Of a DNA stretch of 64,000 nucleotides, positions 1-12,131 are shown in pieces; position 1 is the first letter of the stretch; every line of letters begins with the position of its first letter. The notes under the pieces were generated by a model. It saw only the letters and a program-made list of their open reading frames with translations. It was not told the DNA's origin and ran no database searches. Location: the NCBI GenBank assembly GCA_019009955.1, contig CM032231.1, forward strand, positions 91,781,001 to 91,845,000, read 5' to 3'. The translations under genes were made by a program, and so were the position numbers. The DNA comes from Riptortus pedestris. Its lineage: Eukaryota; Arthropoda; Insecta; Hemiptera; Alydidae.

Positions 1-58
1 TTGGGGTGGGTTATCTACAGGTTACCACCCTTCTCTAGCCAGTTTTAGCCCTTTAAAA
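1..58 (-). mobile_element. tRNA-derived SINE, 3' part only
   Basis: Reads as the reverse complement of the conserved 3' body of the SINE seen complete at 26945 and 40294: GGTTATCTACAGGTTACCA is the complement of the TGGTAACCTGTAGATAACC block. The rest of this copy lies outside the window or is lost. Confidence 0.75.
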
Positions 59-167
59 ATGAGTACCAGAAAGTCACATGTTTAATGTTAGCACAGATGT
101 GGCAATTATGAATATTTTAAAAATATACATGATTCAAAGATTTGTTTACAATTATGCTATTTTACAA

Positions 168-775
168 ACTTTGAATGAAGCGCGTTAATCCTCAAATTGG
201 AATTATTCACAGCTTTCAGCGAAGATGCTTTAATTGATTAATAAATAAACTTCGAATGAAGCGCGTTAATCCTCAAATTGGAATTATTCACAGCTTTCAG
301 CGAAGATGCTTTAATTGATTAATAAATAAACTTCGAATGAAGCGCGTTAATCCTCAAATTGGAATTATTGACAGCTTTTAGCGAAGATGCTTTAATTGAT
401 TAATAAATAAACTTCGAATGAATCGCGTTAATCCTCAAATTGGAATTATTCGCAGCTTTCAGCGAAGATGCTTTAATAGATTAATAAATAAACTTCGAAA
501 GAAGGGCGTTAATCCTCTAATTGGAATTATTCACAGCTTTCAGCGAAGATGCTTTAATTGATTAATAAATAAACTTCGAATAAAGCGCGTTAATCCTCTA
601 ATAGAAATTATTCACAGCTTTCAGCGAAGATGTTTTAATTGATTAATAAACATACTTAGAACGAAGTGGGTTAATTCTCTAATCGGAATTATTCACAGCT
701 TTCATTTCCATTCATTTCATTTTAAAGGACCAATAAACATACTTCAAACGGAGCGTCTTAATCCTCTATTAATTT
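168..775. repeat. 81-bp tandem satellite, about 7.4 units
   Basis: The unit begins ACTTCGAATGAAGCGCG, contains GAATTATTCACAGCTTTCAG and ends TTAATAAATAA. Unit starts fall at 168, 249, 330, 411, 492, 573 and 654, an exact 81-bp period. An eighth, more diverged unit starts at 741 after a small expansion. Units near the right end are more degenerate, as expected at the edge of an array. It is not coding. Confidence 0.95.
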
Positions 776-2231
776 TCAGAATATGGCATTTTCTGTTGAT
801 TTAAATGTAGTCGTTTCAACCTTCTCAGAGATATTTAGAATAGGTTATTCAATTTTTCAAAATAAATAAATAAAATAAAAATAATCAATGCAATATTATT
901 TAGAAATAAGTTGTTTTAAAAATGAAAATGTGTTATTAAGTTCTGGCTAAAGAACTCTTTCTTTGGATGAAATTTCAGGATGTATCAATTTTCCCGCGAA
1001 ACATAGTATCTAAATTACAAATAGGACTTTTAAATAATGTTCTTTCTTTATTTTCAACAGTATTATATGGACGGAATTTTCCTAGTAAGGAGACTGACTC
1101 TCGGGCCATAATTATCCGGAGAAGGGTGATTTAGCATGGCTCATGTTCCGCAGGTGTTTGCTCTGCTAGACTGTCCTGTTATTAGGGCATCCTAGTAAAC
1201 ACAGGGGACTGCAGTCAGCTGATCAACCACCTCCATCTACAGCTAAATACCAAACTAGAGATGAATATTGTGAGGCGATTCTACATTGAAGCTGATTTTT
1301 TACACAATGAGCTACCTGCCACCGTTTATGCTGCTCCCCCCCCCCCTCTTCCAAATAAATAAAATTCAGATACAAGGAATGTTTCCATATTAAAATGATT
1401 CATGAATCAAGGAAGAAAGAATATGTATGCAAAATCCATATTCTCAAACTTTCCCATTTTGAACACAATGAATTGGCCAAGGAAGGCTGTCTCGCAGCAG
1501 TCTAGACCTTCGTGGACCTTTTCAGCTATAGTTATGTTTGAGTTTCATTTATATTAGTTTTATGGAAGTAAAATGAACTAATTTTTAAAAAATCACGAAA
1601 AGCCGCATGAATTCGAGTTGATTTAGGGGTTATCAAGAATCCTGAGCGTATACCTGTGTCGTTTGGTGTGTGTGTGTGTTTTTGTGTATGTATCGGAGTC
1701 CTGCTCAACTATATAATTTGTTACGAAAATACCACTTTTAAAACTAAATTTAAAGTCGAAATTGATGTCGAAATAACTTATGATCAGAAAGTTTTTTTTA
1801 AAAAAAAAAAGGTGGGCAAAAATGACTAGCTGACAAGAGCATAGGAAAGTGAGGACAATTGGGCTTCTAAAAAGTTGGTGGACTAACTGACTGCTGGAAG
1901 AGCCGGGGTTTACCTCGGAAGCCATCAAAAGTATGAGAAGTTATTAAAAAGTTGAATTTAATTTAAAAGTTTTGCTTCGTTGCTCGAATAGAGTGCATTC
2001 CATCCGTGCGAGCTGGACATATTATTTAATTTATATTTTTATCCCAAGGGCTTTTACCCTCGAGCATTTTGTACTCGATCTTCGCTTTTATGTATTATTT
2101 TTTTTCTTTTATATTTAACCTTTTAAAAAGTTTTGAATGTTCCACATGTGCTTCCTCTGTATTCCAATCTGTTTGTGTTTCATATTTTTGAATATTAAGA
2201 AGGCTCTTTACTATTATGGAAGGCATGAGTA
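776..2231. other. AT-rich DNA without identifiable genes
   Basis: No supported gene or recognised repeat was seen. It holds a short (GT)n tract near 1659-1680, a C-run near 1336 and an A/T-run near 1795-1810. A short block at about 1085-1240 is less AT-rich but has no long open frame or clear splice sites. Confidence 0.6.
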
Positions 2232-2322
2232 ATAGAGCATCGGATGATATCAGTACGTTACTCTAGCAAGTGCGAAATCTGCTTACTTTATGTAGAACCT
2301 GTGTAACGGACATTTTGTGCTT
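2232..2322 (+). mobile_element. HINE-like element, 3' end fragment
   Basis: GCGAAATCTGCTTACTTTATG followed by a degenerate hairpin and AACGGACATTTTG matches the 3' terminus of the HINE-like family. The DNA just upstream (GATGATATCAGTACG) resembles the subfamily ending at 10042 and 18404. Confidence 0.6.
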
Positions 2323-2682
2323 AGTCAATTTTGATAATGCATTTTCGTGATTTGTTGCTGTACCATGTTATTTACCGATCACCCTTTTTATTCCATACGG
2401 CAAAACAAATTTATTCAATACTCCAGTTACTTTTACTTTAGTTTTATATAACATATGTATAACTAAAGTGTTTTGGGTAATATAGTCTAATACTTGATGC
2501 GAACGTTTTCAACGCTTATCATCTATTCATTCGCTCTGATGTTCTCATAACTCTCAATATATTATGTGGTTTCCATGTAATTCTGTATGTCTTCACTATG
2601 ATGCCAAAATATCTTCTAGTTATAAGATAACTGAACTAATTAGGGAGTCACTGAATTTTTTTTTGCACTCTTATTTCAGCAG
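2323..2682. other. AT-rich DNA, nothing recognised
   Basis: No open frame of note, no recognised repeat, and no tandem array was seen. Confidence 0.5.
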
Positions 2683-2687
2683 GAGGT

Positions 2688-2912
2688 CCAGTTAGCCATG
2701 AGAGTTAAGAGGTTGGTTTTAATAAACTTGGCATTGACTATAAAGCATATAGTCGTGGTTCGATTACCCTTTGGGCAATGGGAATATATTTAGTGTACAA
2801 CTCACTAGATAAAATTCTTAGTCCATCTTGGCTATAATGTGGCGTAGATAACCTGTCCCGGTTAGTCTGAGTAACACAAAGTGGTTGGTAATAAATAATA
2901 ACAATAATAATT
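2688..2912 (+). mobile_element. tRNA-derived SINE, old copy
   Basis: Diverged but nearly full-length. It keeps the A-box-like GCCATGAGAG, the B-box-like GTGGTTCGATTACC, the GATAACCTGTCCCGGTTAG block and a 3' ATA-rich tail (AATAAATAATAACAATAATAA). Confidence 0.8.
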
Positions 2913-3395
2913 TTCTTTAGAAAATCGAGTTATTTAATGAGCTGCATGTTATGGAAATGATAAATGATTCAATTAATATTTCTGACAATGTCGGTGGGGA
3001 ATCGGCTATTTTTACATAAATACTTAAAACTATTTCTTCGCCTTTCCTTTGTGAATTGGAAACATTGTCTACCTGGTCAAGGGAGAATGAAACTCACATT
3101 ATATTACCAACCTACATGCTGACATCTGTCGAACAAGGATGACAGCTTTCATCATGAATGCAATGTGAACATGTGTTCATTTACAGTTTGCCCTCTGGAA
3201 CCGTAGTAATCCTTCTGAAAAGACATTTTCTACTAAGTGCTTAAAATAAACTTTTGGGTCCTAATTTCTACATTTGCGTGCGGACCACAACATTTTAGAA
3301 CGTGTTAACTCTTCCGACAGGTATGTACTGCTTTATAGGTCTTATTTTGTTTCTTTCTTATAACACTAGTTTGAGCCATGATAAAACACTGTAAC

Positions 3396-3545
3396 CGTTG
3401 TTATTTATTAACGTCTATGTTGTTCTACTAAGGCTAATCGGGACGGGTTATCTATAGGAGACTAAAGGTTTTATATAGTGAGTTCGTCACTAAATAAATT
3501 CCTATTGCCTATGTGAGAATCGGATCACTACTCTAGGTTTACTAA
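3396..3545 (-). mobile_element. tRNA-derived SINE, diverged
   Basis: Minus-strand copy recognised by ACTAAGGCTAATCGGGACGG, GGTTATCTATAGG and the complement of the B box (GAGAATCGGATCAC). The middle has deletions. A further scrap of the same sequence (CAACTAAGGCTAATCAG) sits at about 3621-3641. Confidence 0.7.
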
Positions 3546-3952
3546 GTGAGATTAAGACTAACGCCTTAACTCGTTGACTCCTCAATTCCTTGTTGACTTC
3601 ATTAAAAAAAAAATACTTGTTATGCAACTAAGGCTAATCAGTCAGAACGATTTCTCTACAAATTACTACACTTTTTTGATAGCAATTACTATTTTTCGTA
3701 TGCAATTTGCGTTATAACGGTTCAAGATGAAGATTTTAATTCAAGAAAAAATAATCATATTAATTGAATTATTGGGTCTTTTTTTATATTACCCACACCA
3801 GTTACTTTTCGAAGTAACATTGATCATATGAAAATTAAAAGACTAGTTGTTAGGTTGAAGTAATTGAAACTGTTGCTACGCTATATAAATTTTATAGGTT
3901 ACCTGCCTACTACATGGTTGGTTTTTAAAAACGTGTAGTTTTTTTTGTAGTA

Positions 3953-4201
3953 ATGAATCTCATACAACTTAGTCGTGTTCTTAAATCAGAAGAAATAGCA
4001 TATAGGGCTTTGCAGAGGTATGGATTATTGTATAAATCAACAATCATCGTTAAAAGAAGGAATAAAAAGGAATGTGGAATGGGAAGATCCCTTCTCGACT
4101 CATACCTATGTGGGTTTGTTTACAGAAGAAAATACGAGAACGAGGATATATTTGAGTGTTTTTTAAAATCTTTGAAAGCATATTGGCCCCTAAATGAATG
4201 A
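3953..4201 (+). pseudogene. 82-codon ORF, possible Merlin/ISXO2-like remnant
   Basis: An ATG-started frame of 82 codons in AT-rich DNA, ending just before a SINE fragment. The order of segments (SEEIAYRALQRYGLL, then ECGM, then CGFVYRRKYENED) is reminiscent of the N-terminal zinc-ribbon region of ISXO2/Merlin transposases: a helical SEE..ALQ..GLL start, a C-G-x-M element, then an aromatic and basic strand. The expected paired cysteines are not all there, and no DDE domain or terminal inverted repeat was found nearby. It could equally be a chance ORF. The family assignment is inference from memory of the domain pattern. Confidence 0.2.
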
Positions 4202-4227
4202 TTCAACGAAATGTATATTAAAGTATA

Positions 4228-4332
4228 ATTGTTTGTGACGGAATTCATTAAATAGCATCCTAAGTCCAACCCTAGCTAGAAAAGGGTGGTAACCTGTAGA
4301 TAAGTGGACGTTAATAAATAATAATAATAAAG
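4228..4332 (+). mobile_element. tRNA-derived SINE, 5'-truncated
   Basis: Contains GACGGAATTCATTAAATA, AGAAAAGGGTGGTAACCTG and AAGTGGACGTTAATAAATAA with an ATA tail. The tRNA-like head is missing, as expected from incomplete reverse transcription. Confidence 0.9.
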
Positions 4333-5650
4333 TATAATTTTTGTTTAAATTTAAAACTTTTTAAATACATTATTTCAAACATATGTTCATTACTTTTATC
4401 ATTTTAACGATAACGTAAATCACTGTTTTAGAAATAAGTAACTGGTATGGGTAAAGTAAAAAAGACCCGAATTATTTAAAGAATAGTTATCAGTAGTTAT
4501 TTACAGACGGTGTATTCCGTTCTGTAAAATAATAAAATAAAGTGAAAAAAGAAGACTATAAAGCTATGGAATCGATTAAAAACTCTATTCCTGTAATGCA
4601 ATCTCAAACTTTGCCTTTTCATATTTTAACGAAATGTAGAGCCAGAAGTTGCAATAAAAATATTTGTCTGTCTGCCTTATACAAATTCGTTTAACACACT
4701 CCATCATAGGTAATTAATAATACTCATTTTCACTTTTTTTAGAAAATGCTATTTGATTGAGGCTTCAATTTATGTTCTATACTTTTTCCCCTTTATCATC
4801 ACCATTTTTAAAATATTATATCTCAAATGTAAAAATTTGTGAAGTGCTATAAACATAGTTTACATAGAATTGTAGGATTAATTTTCCTTGAATAGAGTAA
4901 TGTAATTGAAAAATGGGGTAAGGTTTTGAACCAAGGTGTGGGCCTAGTAACTGTTGATTCTAAAACACTAGGCAAGTAATTCCCTTCAGGTTTCTTAGAT
5001 AGAGTCTAAAATTTTCGAGCTATGATGATTGACATGATCCCCAAAATTGATACTAGCTGAAAATTGCACATCGCCGACGCAATAGTCATGCCACAAATAT
5101 TACATATTTGCATTGTATTTCAAAGCCACTTTAAGGAAACAATATTTTTCTTTCAATTACAACTGATTCATAAACACCTCAAATAAAAGAAAATGTTTCG
5201 CTTTTATCATGAGATGAGAAAATAAGGAAATAAATAATATTATAAACCATTGTACAAGACTTGGCAGTTTACTCAATGAAGTGAAACTAAAATAGATTAC
5301 AGTTTACACAGCTCAAACTCCATCAATATGATAATTGCTTTTGTCGGTTTCACATTTTGTATTTCAAAGTTCCTCTTCCTTTTCTCGCTATTTTTATTTA
5401 TTTTTGTTCTCTTCTGTTTTCTGCAGATGAATAATATATAATTGTAATAATCTGTAGACTCAAATTATATTAATGCCAATATGATTCCGAAAAAAATCAA
5501 TAAGTACTTACTTACATTTGGAATTTATTTAATATTTTCTATATTTATGGATATTCTTCCCGTCATAGATAGTTGGATCTATAACGTATGCAATCCGTTT
5601 TACCTATTTCTGAAGCTTAATCAATAAAGACTCTTATATCAACTCTTAAG
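4333..5650. other. AT-rich DNA, no gene seen
   Basis: Long AT-rich stretch without a supported ORF, tandem array or recognised transposon end. Confidence 0.5.
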
Positions 5651-6253
5651 AAAACGTCCGTCACGCTGGGGATGCGTTAACTAAGCATGTTTCTCACGTG
5701 CGTCACGTATTTGCATTTATCTTAACACTTAAATGTTCAATAAGAACAATATTTGGTATTTAGCCTCTAGGTAAATTTCTTTATAACATAACAGCTTATT
5801 CTTCATATGGCATGAGTAGGTGTGGTTTTCTGATGGCCGAAAACTAAAAAATGCAAATATTTCGGTTAATAATCAAGATGGTGAAAAAAACGTACATAAC
5901 AACATTTATAGAACATTACATTTGCAATAAGATTGGTTTTATACAATTTTTCGTTCATAATAACGTAGATATTAAGAATTTTCGAAATTCCCTTCCTCTA
6001 ACCCCACACCCACTGATCAGATTTATTAACGAAATCGATTTTTAGTTTTACATACAATGTTTAAATATAGAGATCGTTGGTAACGATCATATAAAAATTT
6101 CTACCACTAGAGCGTTAACAGATAAAATACATATTAACTGTTTTCGACGGGCTTCATTTTCGACATGTCCTGGGAGGATCGATGGAAATTTGAAGGAATC
6201 TTTCGAAAATCTCGTCATGTGTACGACCTCAATATCTGATTTCCCTTTACAGC
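5651..6253 (-). mobile_element. HINE-like element, subfamily 2, nearly complete
   Basis: Read on the minus strand. The left edge is the 3' hairpin end (CGTCCGTCACGCTGGGG) and the right edge is the 5' module (ACGACCTCAATATCTGATTTCCC). The interior carries the subfamily-2 blocks GTATTTGCATTTATCTTAAC and CAATATTTGGTATTTAG, then the core shared by all copies. The central (TA)n tract is absent. Confidence 0.85.
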
Positions 6254-7263
6254 ATTAAATGATTATTAAAATTACTTCTATTTCTCAACTAGCTTCGGGC
6301 CCATTTGACCTCTCATTAAGAGAAAAATATCACTAAAAGGCATGACTACATCGTAACATAGGACCTTCCATTTGTATAGCCAATTTGAGAAGCTTAGTAT
6401 GTCGGGCCACGTCCCTTATCATGGAATCCGAAGTCTACGTTACCGAAGAAACTGAAACATCATTGATAAATATTTTGCAGTTATATCTAATGCCTCTCCT
6501 CTTAGCCGGTTTGTGACGTAGTGTGGCGAGTATCTGTATGATATCGTGGACAATTACTTAACATATGTTGTGGTGAATGAGGCTGTTTGCCGCACCTGCT
6601 GCACTATATCTTCTTGGAACTCGGCAAACCGCCAAGGCGGGGGATAATGGATGTTTAATTTTAAGGCATTAGTCTATTTGAAGCGTTCCAAGTAGTCAAT
6701 TCTTACTAAATTAAATCTAATCTCCCCTTTTGTCAAATTAGTCCAGGTTGCTTTAGAAGAACTTTATTCAAAGTGGTTTGCTAAGTGCCTAGTGCTAAAA
6801 GTATCTCTGCTTGTAGCTAAGACCAGCTTCTTAAAACTTTCAGTTGATACTTAAACTTAAAAATTGGTTACAACTATTCACCAGAAGTTTCTGATCTATA
6901 ATAAATTGCTGGGGATTCTTCTGTACATTGCCGCATCCAAATTGCCTAGGAGCAATAAAGCATTGCATCACAAGTCATAAATTATTTTTATTATGCTATT
7001 TCAAGCGTTCAAATCTAATTCTTGTATTCTGAAGTCAGCTTTTTTTTTAATTTAGCAGCAAAAGCTCTGATTTTTAATATCTTTCATAGCTGACCATCTT
7101 ATAAAATACTTTGTAGTTAACTACATTTTTCATCTTAAACAAAATTAGATAGATACATTAATCCTTTGGGTTTTCTACTCCCGAAATGTAACTGCCTTAC
7201 CTAACATTGAGAAAAGCAGATTCTTTTAAATGAATGCCTCTATATCCGGAGCTTTGGCCTTGC
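6254..7263. other. Unannotated AT-rich DNA
   Basis: No gene is supported. A less AT-rich patch at about 6480-6660 includes GGCAAACCGCCAAGGCGGGG, a small GC palindrome of unknown meaning. Confidence 0.5.
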
Positions 7264-7366
7264 TTATTAATTATTATTAATTAACGTCAAATTTTTGCTA
7301 CTAAGGCTCATTGGGACGGGTTACAACCCTTTTCTAGCCAGGGTGGGACTAAGGATTTTATTTCAA
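7264..7366 (-). mobile_element. tRNA-derived SINE 3' fragment
   Basis: Complement of the SINE 3' body: CTACTAAGGCTCATTGGGAC then CCCTTTTCTAGCCAGGGTG. The head is missing. Confidence 0.85.
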
Positions 7367-7783
7367 ATTCAAACCCTAAGTATTTTAGCTTTCCATTGAT
7401 TGAGCGGAATCTTAGGAATAAATACTGATTTCTCTAGTTATAAATTCTGATTTTGCTTGGAACAGACATGGATTTCCTTTATCTTTTGCTGATGATACGA
7501 ATGATTATCAAAGTCAATGTTTCCTTCTCAGCAATCCAGAATGTTGCTAAGCAGTTCTCGGAGAGCCAAGCAATCATGAAAGAGTGTGCCATTATAGGAA
7601 GAAAGTAAACAAATACAATACATTGTATACAACATGTATGCAATATATACATGCAAGAACTTTAATTTATAAAAGTTAGAAGAAAAAATAATAAAAAAAC
7701 TTGCTAAAAAGTAAAAATTTACGTAATCAAAAAATAACTTCTCTGGCTCAAGGGTTTTATAAAATTATTAAATTATGTATTAA

Positions 7784-7887
7784 TGACCACTTTTTGCAAC
7801 TAAGGCTAATTGGGCGTGTTATCTATAGGTTATCACCCTGTTCTACCTAGGGTGGGACTAAGGATATTATTTAATGAATTTCCTCAT
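7784..7887 (-). mobile_element. tRNA-derived SINE 3' fragment
   Basis: Begins with ACCACTTTTTGCAACTAAGG and continues through GGTTATCACCCTGTTCTACC. It overlaps the first third of an apparent 72-codon frame at 7810-8028, which is therefore not a gene. Confidence 0.85.
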
Positions 7888-9197
7888 GGGTTTATACTGC
7901 TTGGAAGGGAAAAAAGAAAACAAAACACTGGACTAAAAGTTCCTAGGAAATTTGTTGACAATTTTAGAGCCAAAAATGCTGATAGAAGTAGATTTTCAAT
8001 AGAAATACTGTTGAAGTTGTTAAGTTAATAAATACATTACCTAATATTGAAAGCTATTGTACATTCCAGTATCCTTTCATATAATTATTTTTTTACAAGA
8101 CACCTCATCAGGTTACTCGGGTCTTTGCCTTCAAAAATGTAAACTCATTTTATAAAAAGAATTATAGATAAATTTTAGAGGTTATTTTGGAACAGGATTA
8201 TTGTCTTCAATGGTAAATTTTATAAATCTGAGCATAAGTCGTCCTGGGTTCTCTCGAAAGCCCCTTAAATGCTGGGATATTAATGGATTCTTTTGAAGTA
8301 GCATTTATAACGAATTTAAGGAACCCATTACTTCAAATCGTCATACGTTGATTATGTTATGTAAACAACTGTTTGTGATTTTTTTTTTTTTTGAAGAACT
8401 GATTTGGAATAGACGCAAGTTATTTAGCGCCTAAGTAATTGATCAAAACATTAAAATTTAACTATGGAAGTGGAAATTAGTTTTATGGATTGGAAATTTC
8501 GTATTTAGATTTGAAGTTTTAAGTTAGTAATGGTAAATTTCAGTTTGGAATTCAGAGATACATCATTTAAATCGAGTGAGTATTATATTCATCTTGTGGC
8601 TATTTTCATTCTGATGATTATGTGAATCTCCACACTGCCAGAAGAAAGATGAAAGTCTGGATATTCCTGAGTATTTGGAATTTAACATTAATAAAGGCCT
8701 GAATGGAGCGAGAAACGTTAATAAACGGTCAGACAATAACAAGTCAGCTTTGGCTGCTATTGTCTTACTAAATCTCCTGTCTCGCCTCCCAGTCAGTGCC
8801 CTACAACGATGCTATTTCGAGCAAGAGGTGTGGCTTTTTCTCAAACCCCGCCCCTTTTAATATTACATTTTGTGTGTTGGTGTGTGTGTGTGTGTTATAT
8901 ACATACCCGTGTATGAGTGTTTATGATAATGTACTCTATTGATATTGGCATATTTAATGCCTTTAACAAAATTATTAGAAATGTTTTATGTATGTTTCGA
9001 AGTATATGATGGATTTAATTATGCCGTAAGTCTGATGATGTTCAGGGAACGACTGTGAAGGAAGGCCTTTATCATCCTTGATAGTATACTTCTCGTACTG
9101 TTTCAACATTAAGTTACGTTAAGCTTACTTAACTGTTTTTGCTTCAGTTTGATAGCTATTCCACGTTTTTGTTCAGGTTAAACTTCTCACCACAAGG
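7888..9197. other. AT-rich DNA with a (TG)n tract
   Basis: Holds a (TG)n run at about 8870-8895. An open stretch at 8675-8860 begins with TTG, resembles nothing known and has no splice context, so it is not called. Confidence 0.5.
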
Positions 9198-9297
9198 TCA
9201 TCATTTTCGTCATCTACTAGGTAGGATCAATGTACATTTGAAGAAAATTTTCGATAATCTCGTGCACACTCAATAGCTGATTTCCCTTAAGAAGAAA
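9198..9297 (-). mobile_element. HINE-like element, 5' end fragment
   Basis: Shows GTCATCATTTTCGTCATCTA, GGTAGGATCAATGTACATTTG and CAATAGCTGATTTCCCTTAAG, which is the 5' module read on the minus strand. Confidence 0.8.
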
Positions 9298-9339
9298 AAC
9301 ATAATTTCATAGAACGAAATTTATTGCGAATTTAATTGA

Positions 9340-9533
9340 CCTTTATCTCACATGGTAAACCTAGAGTGGCGAGTTCGATTCTTCCCTGGGCAAAGGAAAT
9401 TATTTAGTGACGAAATTCATTAAATAACGTCCTAAAATCCCACCCTGGCTAGAAAAGGGTGGTAACCTGTAGATAACTCGTCCCGATTAGCCTAAGTTGC
9501 AAAAAGTGGACGTTAATAAATAATAAATAAATA
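9340..9533 (+). mobile_element. tRNA-derived SINE
   Basis: Contains CTCACATGGTAAACCTAG, the B box GAGTTCGATTCTTCC, GACGAAATTCATTAAATAAC, the GGTGGTAACC block and an AATA tail. Only the first bases of the tRNA-like head are missing. Confidence 0.92.
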
Positions 9534-9595
9534 ATTGCCTATAAATGTTGTTAAGTACAAGTTTTCTCTAACATGAATATCAACCTAGATCTTTG

Positions 9596-9760
9596 GATGT
9601 TTTAGTTTTCAGCATTCAGTAAACCCCCACTCCTACTCATCTCATATTAACAATAAGCTGCTACATCATGGACCTCATTATTTTAAGCTTCAATACCAAA
9701 TATTGCTTTCAAGAGACCTTTATTATGCGAGATACATGCAAATTCGTTACGTGATGATGC
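9596..9760 (+). mobile_element. HINE-like subfamily-2 fragment
   Basis: CATTCAGTAAACCCCCACTC and CCAAATATTGCTTTCAAG match, in plus orientation, the interior found reversed at 60285 and 61401. Both termini are missing. Confidence 0.6.
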
Positions 9761-9813
9761 CATCAACTAAAATTTTTCGTTCTTCGGTAATATCTATATC
9801 ATGATATTTAACT

Positions 9814-10042
9814 ATTTCAGTCACCACCAAAGACCATATTCGTTATTGGCTGAAATCGGGCATGGAATAGTGGGAGTTTTGAACCTCTAGAATTGCAGTT
9901 CTTTGCATTTTTTCGTAACTCAAATATTAAGTAATTCGTACTTCATATTGAATATGTGGTGAGATGAGATCACTAGTACGTTATACTAACACGTTGAAAA
10001 TCTGCTTAGTTAACGCTGCCTCTGCGTGACGGCCTTTTTGTT
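9814..10042 (+). mobile_element. HINE-like subfamily-3 3' portion
   Basis: Ends in AAAATCTGCTTAGTTAACG, a hairpin (GCTGCCTCTGC) and GTGACGGCCTTTTT. The interior (AACTCAAATATTAAGTAATTC, GAGATGAGATCACTAGTACG) is shared with the copy ending at 18404 but not with the main family. Confidence 0.75.
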
Positions 10043-11289
10043 CTTGGGATTGCCAGATTGGGGACGAAGTTAAAAAGCATCAGTAATGGTTCTCTTAGGT
10101 TTAAGAGCTATCTGAGACCTCCCGCTGGATTTGATCTGTCATGTGCCTGTAGTAGTTTTCGTCTATGGTGGTTGGGGAGACATAGCCTCTCCTGGGAATC
10201 AACGTGCTCTCTAAAGATAGTTGACATTTACGAATGTTTTAGAAGGTGATGGCATGTGTTTATGCTACTAGAACACTTAAAGTGCTCTTAACGTGAGACT
10301 ATATTCTAGTATAGTTTTACCGGTTTCCTGTCACTTCGACAATAATTCCCTTTTGACTCCCATACTCCCGCACCCAATCACAACAGGTCCAAACTGAAAC
10401 CTCCTTCTTGAACAACTAATAATGCACAACTACAATTTAAAGAGTATGGATTGCGGAGTTAAATGGTAGGATCGGGCAGCCTTGTTTACATTTATTATGT
10501 GCATTGATGCTACATTCTAGTGGTTAGCAATGCTATGACTTTTTAATATATATATATATATTTTCATTTCTATTAGAGTTTTATATAGCAAAATGATTTT
10601 GCGGCTAATAAAATACACCAAAGATAGAAAATGGTATAATTGAGCGAGTCTTATTAGTTTCGTTTTTGGTATTAATTTTTTCTTAGCTAATGATTAAATT
10701 TCCTAGCATAATTGATTTTATTTGATGAGCCCTTCAAAGACAAACTCTCATCTTTATTAGATAGGGTCTCGTCCTTATTAAACTGAACCTAAGGGCTTCA
10801 TTTTTTCCCGGAATTTTATTTAAACATATTTCTATTTGTTTATTTCACTTTAATAGAGTACACTTGAATAAAGGTTCTATTAAAAGTTCCTTCGCAGAAA
10901 TAATTAATTTCTTAATGAGGACCGTGAAATAATTTCATAATGTGCCCCCTAATTAGTGCGCGACTCTTCACTTTATCTCCCGCGATTTGCTTACTATGAA
11001 TTTATATAAGTTTCCAGTCTCCCCTAGTCATTGATAATAATTTATTTTATTTTTAATACCAAAAGAAAAATATAAATTATGGATTTTTTAACAAAATAAA
11101 AATAGTAATAAGTTTTTAAATGAAACAATTTTGGACATTTCTCATCATTCTTGACTGATTGAACTTTCTTCCTACCGTGACCTTATTTGTATCGTTCGAT
11201 ATTTGACCCTGACATTGGGTTTTAAACGACCTTAGCAGCTATTGTAGATATTAGAGATTATATATATATATATATATGGTCATTCGTTA
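10043..11289. other. AT-rich DNA, no gene supported
   Basis: An open stretch at 10058-10249 begins with TTG and has no recognisable domain. There are short (TA)n tracts at 10545-10562 and 11259-11278. Confidence 0.5.
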
Positions 11290-11366
11290 TTATTATTATT
11301 TATTATCGTCCACTTTTTGCAACATAGGCTAATTGGGACGGATCATCTACAGGTTACCTCCCTGGT
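11290..11366 (-). mobile_element. tRNA-derived SINE 3' fragment
   Basis: ATTATTATTTATTATCGTCC, then TTTTTGCAACATAGGCTAATT. It is flanked on both sides by (TA)n tracts and by the repeated phrase GGTCATTCGT (11278 and 11366), which may be the target-site duplication. Confidence 0.8.
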
Positions 11367-11849
11367 CATTCGTATATATATATATATATATAGAACATAT
11401 GAAAAACATATTTCCGTTACTCTAACCTCTTATTTATACATTATTTTAAAGCACATTCGGCCATTGGGCTTTACCAAAACTACAAAGCTACTTCATAGTT
11501 TTGAATGAATCATGTAGTACATGTTTCAATACGATCCGAATCCACTTAGTATGGAATGACATACAGACTGGCAGACACAGGCAGTCTGTGCTCGCTCTCA
11601 ATAGCTTATGCTTGTGCTATGTTAATTATTTCTTTACTATTCGTATGTTATTACTTTAGTCCAAGCTTTAAACTGCTTCATTTCTACTCTGAATATGTGG
11701 GCATGACTAAGGATACTTAGAACTGTACTCTTGTTTGATTTACGCAGAGCACAAAACAGTTCTTAATACTGTCCGTTAGAAGACCTGAAGGGAATTGGCG
11801 CATACATGCACAGAAGATTCGCCCTACGTGACTTTAAAATGGCACCCAA

Positions 11850-12130
11850 CCTTAAGGGAAATCAGCTATTGAGGTTGTACTCGAAACGCGATTTTCGAGA
11901 AACTACTTCAAATGTCCATCGATCCTACCTAGTAGAAGACGAAAATGAGGTCCGTTCAAAATTTTATATATATATGTCTGTTACCTGCTCTAGCGGTCGC
12001 AATTTTGGTTTAATCATTACAAAACTTGATATTTAATCGTTTTATGTAAAGAGAAAGATAAAGTTCGTTATTGACTGAAATCCGACCAGTGGGAGGGGTG
12101 AGTATAGAGGGGAGGAATTTCGAAAGTTTT
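11850..12130 (+). mobile_element. HINE-like element, 5' half
   Basis: CTTAAGGGAAATCAGCTATTG, AAATGTCCATCGATCCTACC, a very short TA tract (about 11964-11973), then CTCTAGCGGTCGCAATTTT and the GGGAGGGG block. The 3' half is missing; Helitron sequence starts where it breaks off. Confidence 0.85.
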
Positions 12131-12131
12131 T

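Noticed and set aside
7810..8028. 72-codon plus-strand ORF
   Set aside because: Its first third is a minus-strand SINE fragment.
9340..9420. Functional tRNA genes at B-box sites
   Set aside because: The A and B boxes belong to SINE heads; no acceptor stem or cloverleaf can be formed.
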